Below are positions 8,046 to 14,904 of a DNA stretch of 64,000 nucleotides, piece by piece. The notes under the pieces were generated by a model, which was given only the letters and a program-made list of their open reading frames with translations, was not told the DNA's origin and did no database searches. The stretch covers positions 62,001-126,000 of the forward strand of contig CAZVUO010000004.1 of the NCBI GenBank assembly GCA_964630235.1, written 5' to 3'. Source of the stretch: JBFLYH01 sp964630235 (GTDB lineage: Bacteria; Oederibacteriota; JAAXVQ01; JAUVAV01). Every line of letters begins with the position of its first letter. Positions within the stretch are counted from its first letter, which is position 1. The position numbers and the translations under genes are program-made.

Positions 8046-8786
8046 CTACAGTTTCATTTTCTTGAATATGAACTCCGGAACGGATCGCACGACCAGCATG
8101 ATCCAGCGCCAGTAACCCGGCAGATAAACCACATTCCGCTTCTGCCGCACGGCTTTGATTAGACCCCTGGCAATGGTCTCCGGCGAGGCGAACAGCAGGC
8201 CTTTTTTCAGGTGCCGGGTCATGGGCGTGTCCACGAATCCGGGTTTGACGGTCAGCACGCGGACCCCGCTTTTGGCCAGCCGGTTGCGCAGTCCCTGCAA
8301 ATAGGTGGAAAAGCCGGCCTTCGCCGATCCGTAGAAATAGTTGCTCTGCCGGCCGCGGTCGCCGGCCACGGAGGAAACACCGACGATCAAACCCTGTTTC
8401 CGGCGCTCCAGGTGCGGGGCCAGCCGCTCCAGAACCGACACCGCGCCCACATAGTTGGCGGTCAGCATCTCCTGGGCCAGCTGGAAATCTTTCTGCGCCT
8501 CGGCCTGGGGATGGAGTGCGCCGAAAAACACGTAAACTTCGTCCAGGGTCCTGACCCGGCGCATCAGGTCCTGAACGAACCTGGAATGGATCTCCAGGCG
8601 CAGGGCGTCGAACCCGATCACCAGAGGCTGCGGACCCTGGCCCCGGACCGCCGCATCCGCCGCGGTCCTCCGAAGTTCCACCAGGTTTCGGCTGGCGAGG
8701 ATCAGGCGGGAATCCGGCCCGGCCAGCCGCCGGATCAGCGCCTTGGCCATGCCCGAGTTCGCGCCGAGGATCAAAATATTTCTCAT
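8046..8786 (-). CDS. Short-chain dehydrogenase, DprE2-like
   Basis: 246 residues from the ATG at 8786 (an upstream ATG at 8804 is less likely because the Rossmann strand starts at once here). The Rossmann motif is ILILGANSGMAKAL. The catalytic set is Ser in VSSVAG and the YFYGSAKAG Tyr-Lys pair. The C-terminus (PGYWRWIMLVVRSVPEFIFKKMKL) is a hydrophobic tail typical of DprE2-like reductases acting on polyprenyl-linked sugars. It lies downstream of a DprE1-like oxidase, as in the two-step epimerisation of decaprenylphosphoryl ribose. The substrate in this organism is not shown. Two palindromic modules separate the two genes. Confidence 0.85.
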   Translation of the reverse strand: MRNILILGANSGMAKALIRRLAGPDSRLILASRNLVELRRTAADAAVRGQGPQPLVIGFDALRLEIHSRFVQDLMRRVRTLDEVYVFFGALHPQAEAQKDFQLAQEMLTANYVGAVSVLERLAPHLERRKQGLIVGVSSVAGDRGRQSNYFYGSAKAGFSTYLQGLRNRLAKSGVRVLTVKPGFVDTPMTRHLKKGLLFASPETIARGLIKAVRQKRNVVYLPGYWRWIMLVVRSVPEFIFKKMKL

Positions 8787-8825
8787 TTTCCCCTCCCCCC
8801 TCACTTGCCTGGTGTTTAAACAATC

Positions 8826-8963
8826 GCCGGAGGTGGAGCCCCCATTACCCGTTCAAACTGCCCCTGGATGCAAATAAACCGCGGCAGTAACTGCCTGGGA
8901 CTGCCTGAAACTAAGCGACAGGGGCAAAGCGTAATCACGGGTAATGGGGGCTCCACCTCCGGC
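8826..8963. repeat. Palindromic module 1 (27-bp perfect arms, shared core)
   Basis: A 138-base element whose ends, 8826-8852 and 8937-8963, are perfect inverted repeats of 27 bases (GCCGGAGGTGGAG...). Just inside the arms are TGCCCCTGGATGCAAATA (8859-8876) and AGCGACAGGGGCA (8914-8926). The inner TGCCCCTG/CAGGGGCA pair makes a nested palindrome. The same core sequences recur, inverted, in module 2, but with different arms. It begins 40 bases upstream of the SDR start. Confidence 0.9.
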
Positions 8964-9004
8964 ACCTTTCATCTCTTTCTCACCACTTGTTCCCTATCCC
9001 CTCG

Positions 9005-9152
9005 AATGCTTGGGAGGCGAAAAATAATTTGCCAGCGTTCATGTCCTGCCCCTGTCGCTCGAATCTTACAAAAACATGGCCATAAATGTTCACGCCTATT
9101 TGCACACAGGGGCAATTAACGCGTGTAAATTATTTTTCGCCTCCCAAGCATT
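9005..9152. repeat. Palindromic module 2 (26-bp perfect arms, same core inverted)
   Basis: A 148-base element bounded by perfect 26-base inverted repeats at 9005-9030 and 9127-9152 (AATGCTTGGGAGGCG...). Inside are TGCCCCTGTCGCT (9047-9059) and TATTTGCACACAGGGGCA (9097-9114). These are the reverse complements of the module 1 cores: 13 of 13 and 16 of 18 bases match. The arms are unrelated to those of module 1. Its right edge touches the stop codon of the FAD oxidase gene with no gap. Confidence 0.9.
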
Positions 9153-10526
9153 TCAACTCCTCCCTACTAACCCTAATCTCCTCCCCAGATCCGACGCGAA
9201 CACACCGTGCGGGTCGTACTTGGCCTTCACCCGCTTCCACTCCTTGAGCCGGGGGTACATAGGCTCGAACGTCGAGCGCAGCATGCGGCTGTCCTTGGCC
9301 AGGTACAGCCTGCCGCCGTATTTGAGCACCAGCTTGTCCCACGCTTCCATATCCCGCAAGATCGAACCATCGCCCACAGGAAAATCCAGGGCCAGGAAAT
9401 ATCCGGGCTCTGGGAAGGACAGCGGTGCGCGGTTCTGCATGGCGCCGAACTTCTTCAGCACGGCCAGGAACGAGGCCTTGCCTGTTCTGGCGATGGCTTC
9501 CAGCACCGCGCGCACGCCCTCGAAGCTGTGAGGCGGCGGGATGAGGAACTGGTACTGCAGCAGGCCCTTGCGGCCGTACACGCGGTTCCAATTCAAGATG
9601 GAATCCAGCGGATAGAAGAAGCTGTCGTAATCCATAAGGGTTTCCAGGCGCCGGGGATGCTTGCCGTAATACGCCACATTGAAGGCTTTCATGCTGAGCG
9701 GATTAAGCACCCAGCCCGGGAAATTCAGGGGCACGGCGACCTTGGGCTTGCGGGGCACGGCCAGGGGAGCGCGGCGTTGATGCGTACCGGCCAGTTCGGA
9801 CCGTTTCGCGAACCGCCCGCGCATCAAGATGCTTCGGCCGAGACTGCGGCCCTGGGCCAGGCAGTCGATCCAGGCCACGGTCATGAGCTCGGGCGGCGTC
9901 TCTTCCAGCAGGCGAAAAATGGTTTCCAGGTCCGGGGCTTTCAACCCCTCGTACTTCACGTAACTGCTCTCGATCCTCATCAGATCGAGCTCCACGCTGG
10001 TGATCAGGCCCGTGAGCCCCATGCCGCCGATCGTGGCCCAGAACAGATCGGGCTTCTCGGCAGGCGAGCAGGTCACTTCCCTGCCGTCGGCCAGGACCAG
10101 GTGCAGGCGGCGGAGATAATGCCCGAGCGGGAACCGGCTTTTACCGTGCACGTCGCAGGCCACGCAGCCGCCCAGGGTCGGATATTTCGTGCCGGGCGTT
10201 ACGGGCAGGAACCATCCGCGCGGCACCATGACCTGCAGGACCTGCTCCAGCGTGACCCCGGCCTCAGCGTGCAAGCGGCCGCGTTGGGGATCGAACCCCA
10301 GCAGCCGGTCCGAGGGCGTGTAGTCGAGACACCAACCGTCGCGGTTCAGGGAGGCGTCGCCATAGCTCCGGCCTGTGCCCCGGCCGAGCACCTTGCGTCC
10401 GCCGCGGTTGGCAAGCCGCTGCTGCGCATCCGCTGCCGACCACACGGGCTCGACCCAGGCGGCGCTCACCGGATAACGTCCGAACCCGGACAGGATTTGC
10501 ATAGGATTAGTAATCCCAGACGACAT
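9153..10526 (-). CDS. FAD-binding oxidase, DprE1-like
   Basis: 457 residues, ATG at 10526 after AGAGGGAGA. The N-terminal FAD-binding domain (VAO/PCMH fold) shows VLGRGTGRSYGDASLN, TPGTKYPTLGGCVACDVHGKS and WATIGGMGLTGLI. The C-terminal ALO-like cap ends in RVKAKYDPHGVFASDLGRRLG. The architecture matches decaprenylphosphoryl-ribose 2'-oxidase, and the DprE2-like gene downstream supports a two-step C2 epimerisation of a polyprenyl-phosphate sugar at the inner membrane. D-arabinose-containing envelope glycans are known from actinobacteria. DprE1-like proteins elsewhere have less certain products. It starts 20 bases after the restriction subunit gene. Confidence 0.87.
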   Translation of the reverse strand: MSSGITNPMQILSGFGRYPVSAAWVEPVWSAADAQQRLANRGGRKVLGRGTGRSYGDASLNRDGWCLDYTPSDRLLGFDPQRGRLHAEAGVTLEQVLQVMVPRGWFLPVTPGTKYPTLGGCVACDVHGKSRFPLGHYLRRLHLVLADGREVTCSPAEKPDLFWATIGGMGLTGLITSVELDLMRIESSYVKYEGLKAPDLETIFRLLEETPPELMTVAWIDCLAQGRSLGRSILMRGRFAKRSELAGTHQRRAPLAVPRKPKVAVPLNFPGWVLNPLSMKAFNVAYYGKHPRRLETLMDYDSFFYPLDSILNWNRVYGRKGLLQYQFLIPPPHSFEGVRAVLEAIARTGKASFLAVLKKFGAMQNRAPLSFPEPGYFLALDFPVGDGSILRDMEAWDKLVLKYGGRLYLAKDSRMLRSTFEPMYPRLKEWKRVKAKYDPHGVFASDLGRRLGLVGRS

Positions 10527-10546
10527 ATATTCTCCCTCTACGGCCC

Positions 10547-13252
10547 CTAGCCTATCACTTCAAATAGGCGGCTTGGATCAGTAACAGTTTTAAAATCCCA
10601 TTTACCAAATTGACCTGAAGCATTGACCGCTTCCACCCATTCGCTGGCTGCCTGCCACTTTTCCCGGTCTTGTTCAGTGGTTTGGCCTTTGACTTCAAGG
10701 ATTAAATATTTATCACCCTCGAAGCGCAAAAGAAAGTCAGGATAGTATGCTTTTACCTGGCCTTGCCAGAGATAGTAAATTTTAAACCCGAGATGGTCAT
10801 TCTTGACCCAAGCAATTAATCCAGGTATCCTGTTTCGTTCAAACTCATACCCGACCTTCTCCCAGCCGCTGTCTAAAACAATGTGGCTGATCTGGCTTCT
10901 GCGGATCGGCTGGGTCGGCCGGGTGGTGTACCAAACTGGCGAGGTCGCAGTGCTCAAAACTGGTTTAACCGAGTCCAATATAGGTATCGGGTTTTCACGG
11001 CTCAGCCTGCGGATACAGCGGCTGATATGCTTGTTGATCTTCGGCATATTCAATGCCAAAAGGCGAATGCGCATCTTTACAGGATCAGGGGCAGGCGGCT
11101 GCACGACCTCCAGGCGGTCCGAATCAATGAAGCGGTCAATGATGTTCGTCAGTTCGCCAATATGATGTCCAATGTCTCCCGGCCAATTCTTCCCCAACTC
11201 ATGCTGGAGCTGCACGGCCATACGTAGTTTAATGCTTTCCAAGCGCTGTTCTTCGTCCAAGCTTTCCAAATCAATGGTTTCCATCTGGTCGAATTTCGGT
11301 TTGCCGTCAATTACCGGCGCGGTCTCAACTGTCGTGGGAGCATCAGCGGATGATAGGACCAATTTTTCAACACTAGCCAGGTCAAATTCAAGGTAATAGT
11401 CCAGCCGCCGCTCCACCCGCAGAACATTCGGCCATTTGATCTCCAAGTCCATCCGGTCTAGCTTGGGTTCAATCTTGGTTTTGGGCTTTTCCACCCGGGG
11501 AATACCGGCTGTCTCTTCAACCGGCAGAAATGTGAATGGCACGCCGAACACCGTGACATATTCCGGGTCAAACCGGCCTTCCTCATTCAGCTCGTAGGAA
11601 ATACGGCGTAAACCGCGGCCAATGACCTGCTCGCATAAAAGCTGGCTGGTAAAAGCCCTGAGCCCCAAAATATGGGTCACTGTCCTGGCGTCCCAGCCTT
11701 CGGAGAGCATGTTCACGCCAATCACGCAATGAATGGGCGCGCCTAGCTTGCCGATCTTCCCGACAGTATTAAACTTTTCCCTTTCCAGAAGTATTCGGTC
11801 CTTGCCCAATCCGCCTGCCGAATCGCCCTCGCCTGCTTCCAACCTATCCAGTGCATTTTGATCAATGCGCAACAGCCGTCCTTTATCCCCCAGCTCGGGA
11901 ATAGCCAGCAATCCGTTTTGCAGGGAGTATTCCATGCGGGCCGCAGTTTCCGTGCGGTTGCAGATCATGATCATGACCGGCGGCGTATCGCGCGGCGGCG
12001 TTTGGCCTTTCCAGCGGTCGCTTTCCTGCTTCCAATCCGCGCCCAGCAAGTTCACGGCATTAATCACCAGTGGCGGGAGGTCCTCGTGCGGTTCAGCCCT
12101 GCGGTTAAGGTCGTCCTTGACATGCGGATAGATATGGAAAAACCTCGTTTTGTCTTCGGCATGGGCAGCCGCATCATCCCGCACCGCCACCTTGGGTGTT
12201 TTAACCAGCCCGCTCTCGATGGCGTCGTTCAAGCCAAAGTCGCTGACGATCCACGAAAACAGCTGTTCCTCTTGATTAAGCATCCCCGTTGGCTTAAAGG
12301 GCGTCGCTGTCAGGTCAAAGGCTTTTAAAACGCCGCGAGCCTGATGAATTCGGTCAATGGCCGAAACCCACTCGGTGGCCTCTTCTTTTTCTTCCTCGTC
12401 CTCGTCAGGCGTAGGCCGGTGGCAATGATGCGCCTCATCATTGATGATCAAAATGCCCGTGGCATTCCCGAAATCCGGCAAGGTGCGCCGCACAAACGCT
12501 TCGTCGCTTTCCGGTCCCTTTTTCACGACCTTGGGGCCGTAGTTCTCGTTGAGCCCGGCCAGAGCATGCCAGTTCATTACCTCGATTTTCGCCTGCTGTA
12601 GATCCTGCCACATACTGGAATCCAGCAACTCGAATTTGGAATAAAAATTATCCTCGTGGCTGGGTTTGAGCACCTGCAACCGGTCGCGGACCGTGATCCC
12701 GGGCGCAATGATCAAAATGTGTTTGGAAAACCTTGGGTCTTTGGAGTTGGCTATCTTGTTAAGCGCCTGCCAAGCGATCAGCATGGCCATGACCACGGTC
12801 TTGCCTGTGCCGGTCGCCAGCTTTAAGCATTGCCGCTCCCAAGTACTGCCGTCTCCCATTATTTCCAGGCCTTGTCTGTCAGCAGGCAAAGCCTCGGTCA
12901 GAAAAATAGCGGTTTCGACCGCCTCCAATTGGCACCAGAATAATGGCTGTTCTCTCAGGCCGCGATCTGTCCAGTGTTCGAGAAGCTTGCGGGTCACGCC
13001 CGTAACATTGGTATAACCTGCTTCCCTCCATTTCTGCACTCGCGGCCGCAGTCGGTTGACCAGCTCGATCTCGACAAACTCGCCGGGGTCGTCAAAATTC
13101 GTCACCGTACGCGCCGAAGCCCGCCAGTACCCCGCCCTACGCCGGCCAGCCTTGCGTTCGAATTCCTGGGTTTCCCGAACATAGAGCCAGTGCTCCTGGG
13201 GCTCTTCGTAGGGACTATTGATAATGAGCTGGTCAATGGTATTTTTAGGCAT
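10547..13252 (-). CDS. res: Type III-like restriction subunit (DEAD/DEAH helicase-nuclease, BPTD_3080-like)
   Basis: 901 residues, ATG at 13252 with GGAG upstream. The superfamily 2 helicase core begins near residue 140: Walker A in KLATGTGKTVV, Walker B in IINDEAHHCH, motif III FDLTATPF and motif VI in QVIGRGLRRISY. The C-terminal 120 residues carry a PD-(D/E)xK nuclease pattern (YYPDFLLRF...YLILEVKGQ). This layout matches the Res subunit of type III-like systems, which translocates or switches on DNA and cuts with the modification subunit. The partner methyltransferase is two genes upstream. No key motif looks lost. Confidence 0.9.
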   Translation of the reverse strand: MPKNTIDQLIINSPYEEPQEHWLYVRETQEFERKAGRRRAGYWRASARTVTNFDDPGEFVEIELVNRLRPRVQKWREAGYTNVTGVTRKLLEHWTDRGLREQPLFWCQLEAVETAIFLTEALPADRQGLEIMGDGSTWERQCLKLATGTGKTVVMAMLIAWQALNKIANSKDPRFSKHILIIAPGITVRDRLQVLKPSHEDNFYSKFELLDSSMWQDLQQAKIEVMNWHALAGLNENYGPKVVKKGPESDEAFVRRTLPDFGNATGILIINDEAHHCHRPTPDEDEEEKEEATEWVSAIDRIHQARGVLKAFDLTATPFKPTGMLNQEEQLFSWIVSDFGLNDAIESGLVKTPKVAVRDDAAAHAEDKTRFFHIYPHVKDDLNRRAEPHEDLPPLVINAVNLLGADWKQESDRWKGQTPPRDTPPVMIMICNRTETAARMEYSLQNGLLAIPELGDKGRLLRIDQNALDRLEAGEGDSAGGLGKDRILLEREKFNTVGKIGKLGAPIHCVIGVNMLSEGWDARTVTHILGLRAFTSQLLCEQVIGRGLRRISYELNEEGRFDPEYVTVFGVPFTFLPVEETAGIPRVEKPKTKIEPKLDRMDLEIKWPNVLRVERRLDYYLEFDLASVEKLVLSSADAPTTVETAPVIDGKPKFDQMETIDLESLDEEQRLESIKLRMAVQLQHELGKNWPGDIGHHIGELTNIIDRFIDSDRLEVVQPPAPDPVKMRIRLLALNMPKINKHISRCIRRLSRENPIPILDSVKPVLSTATSPVWYTTRPTQPIRRSQISHIVLDSGWEKVGYEFERNRIPGLIAWVKNDHLGFKIYYLWQGQVKAYYPDFLLRFEGDKYLILEVKGQTTEQDREKWQAASEWVEAVNASGQFGKWDFKTVTDPSRLFEVIG

Positions 13253-13291
13253 GGGGTGCCGCTCCTAATTTTTTACCCGCCTAGTCGTATT

Positions 13292-13332
13292 AAAGGAAAA
13301 AAACTTGTAAAAAAAAGGAAAAAAACTTGTAA
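13292..13332. repeat. 22-base tandem direct repeat upstream of res
   Basis: AAAGGAAAAAAACTTGTAA occurs at 13292-13310 and again at 13314-13332, an offset of 22 bases. It lies 40-80 bases before the res start codon in an A/T-rich spacer, where two A-rich copies could affect transcription or translation. Confidence 0.8.
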
Positions 13333-13379
13333 CAAACCCGAAAACCATTATATTTCAATCGCTTTAGTTTTATACGCTA

Positions 13380-13407
13380 GCCTAGGTGGCGTATAAACCA
13401 CCTAGGC
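13380..13407. repeat. 10-bp inverted repeat after the AlbA_2 gene
   Basis: GCCTAGGTGG-N8-CCACCTAGGC, starting 4 bases past the AlbA_2 stop codon. There is no U-tract on the minus strand, so it could be an RNA-stabilising or attenuating hairpin between the AlbA_2 and res genes rather than a full terminator. Confidence 0.7.
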
Positions 13408-13411
13408 ACCT

Positions 13412-14845
13412 CTATTCTTCTCTTATATCCGGAACTTCTGGTAACTGATATAGCGTGCCTTTTCTATAACCGGTATAAGGCATGGTCTGGAGCAGCAGCC
13501 CTTGTCTGACCCACTTTTTTAGCAATTTCGTCATTTTATCTCTCTGCACCACACCGGAAGCTTTTCGAGCAAGCTCGTTATTCACATATTTATTGATTCT
13601 TAAAAAAGCCCGTAATTTTTCCCACTCACTTGGTGCCTGCTCATTCAGCAGGATTACCTTGACCGAATCCTTCAAGTCTGGAAATGTCATGAATATCGGG
13701 AAATAGAGATTTCGGGCTTTCATCTCCGCCCGCATTGCTTTAACGCCTTCGTTTTGGTCCAGATTTGGAGGGGACGGAAATTCCCGCAGGTGTTTAACTA
13801 AAAGATCGTTTCTATATCCCATCGCGCGTTCAAAGCCGATATTGAATTTAGTTATATTATAAGGCAGCAGGCCTGCGCTCTCGATCTCCAAGCGGTCTTC
13901 AAATATCTTTATTTCAATGTCCCGTTTTGCATGATAGTCGCGGTGGATCACAGCATTGGTGATGGCTTCCTTGACCGCCCTTTCTGGGATTTGATACTGG
14001 GTTTGAAATCCGGAAGGTATGCGGACGCCAGTGCGAAGTAGATTAAGGACATATTGATGCGCATCAGAAATCAGTTTGACCGCCGGGCCTTGTAATGTCT
14101 TCGGTGTCCCCAGCAGGTTTGGAGTCTCGCCTATGGTTTCAGTATTACCCGTGTACTGGAAAATCCGGATCGCGCACTTGGCATTTGTTATGTCGCTTGG
14201 ATATTCCGCAAACAACAGCACTGCCGCCAAGGTAGGCAACAATACACCCTTATCTGACCGGCGGGCGAGACCGGTTTTCTCCAGCGCATCTGGCACCGAC
14301 CCGGTAATGCCCCTGGCCTCGCCCCACAATCGGAAATGATCCGTATTTAATAACTTAAGATCAACCTCGACCAGCTCCCGGTCGGCTTTGGTAAAACCCT
14401 TGGCATAGGCAAATGGAACCAGTTCGTGCGCGGTAAGTTGGCGGTTGCTTTTTTGCTCCCGGATATACACTTTATTATCAACGGAGTGAAACGATTCGGT
14501 CGCTTTGGGTATATCAAGTAAAACCATTTTAACCTGCAAGCCTTTAGGGGAAAGTACTTCTCCAGGCCAAATGCCGGTGAGGGGCGGCACAATCCTTTTT
14601 ATTTCGGCATTGATCGAATCATAATTCCCCAGGTTCTCTTCGATACCTAGTATTCTATCCAATCCCTTTTTCTTGGTCTTTTCCGGGTCTTCAACACCTA
14701 GTATAATGATGCCGCCGTTTGTATTGGCCATGGCGACGATGGTCTGAATTATTTTCGAAACTATATTGGGCCCGCCCAGGCGTTTGAATTCCACATTCTG
14801 CGATTCGGCGGGAATCTCGAGAATCTGTTGGATTAGCTTTTCCAT
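13412..14845 (-). CDS. AlbA_2 (Schlafen-type) DNA-binding, ATP-binding protein in an R-M locus
   Basis: 477 residues, ATG at 14845. Residues 10-130 form an AlbA_2/Schlafen domain (AESQNVEFKRLGG, MANTNGGIIILGVED). The middle holds a HATPase_c_4-like segment (RAVKEAITNAVIHRDYHAKRD, EIESAGLLPYN). The C-terminal 90 residues look like a winged helix. This architecture is usually annotated as a transcriptional regulator or putative DNA-binding protein. Its place between mod and res, in the same direction, suggests a regulator or third subunit of the restriction system. Gaps of 59 and 159 bases separate it from its neighbours. The exact function is unknown. Confidence 0.85.
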   Translation of the reverse strand: MEKLIQQILEIPAESQNVEFKRLGGPNIVSKIIQTIVAMANTNGGIIILGVEDPEKTKKKGLDRILGIEENLGNYDSINAEIKRIVPPLTGIWPGEVLSPKGLQVKMVLLDIPKATESFHSVDNKVYIREQKSNRQLTAHELVPFAYAKGFTKADRELVEVDLKLLNTDHFRLWGEARGITGSVPDALEKTGLARRSDKGVLLPTLAAVLLFAEYPSDITNAKCAIRIFQYTGNTETIGETPNLLGTPKTLQGPAVKLISDAHQYVLNLLRTGVRIPSGFQTQYQIPERAVKEAITNAVIHRDYHAKRDIEIKIFEDRLEIESAGLLPYNITKFNIGFERAMGYRNDLLVKHLREFPSPPNLDQNEGVKAMRAEMKARNLYFPIFMTFPDLKDSVKVILLNEQAPSEWEKLRAFLRINKYVNNELARKASGVVQRDKMTKLLKKWVRQGLLLQTMPYTGYRKGTLYQLPEVPDIREE

Positions 14846-14904
14846 TTGTTTCCCAATCTATACGGCCATTTTATTTGTGCCACAGGCTGCGGCACAATTA
14901 CCAT

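Noticed and set aside
8826..9152. CRISPR array
   Set aside because: The repeats are inverted pairs rather than evenly spaced direct repeats, with no spacers or cas genes nearby.
9005..9152. Rho-independent terminator of the FAD oxidase gene
   Set aside because: The arms are 26 bp, separated by 96 bases, with no T-run after the stem; this is not terminator geometry.
13412..14845. Toxin of a type II toxin-antitoxin system
   Set aside because: The AlbA_2/HATPase architecture and 477-residue length fit a regulator-like family, and no small antitoxin is adjacent.
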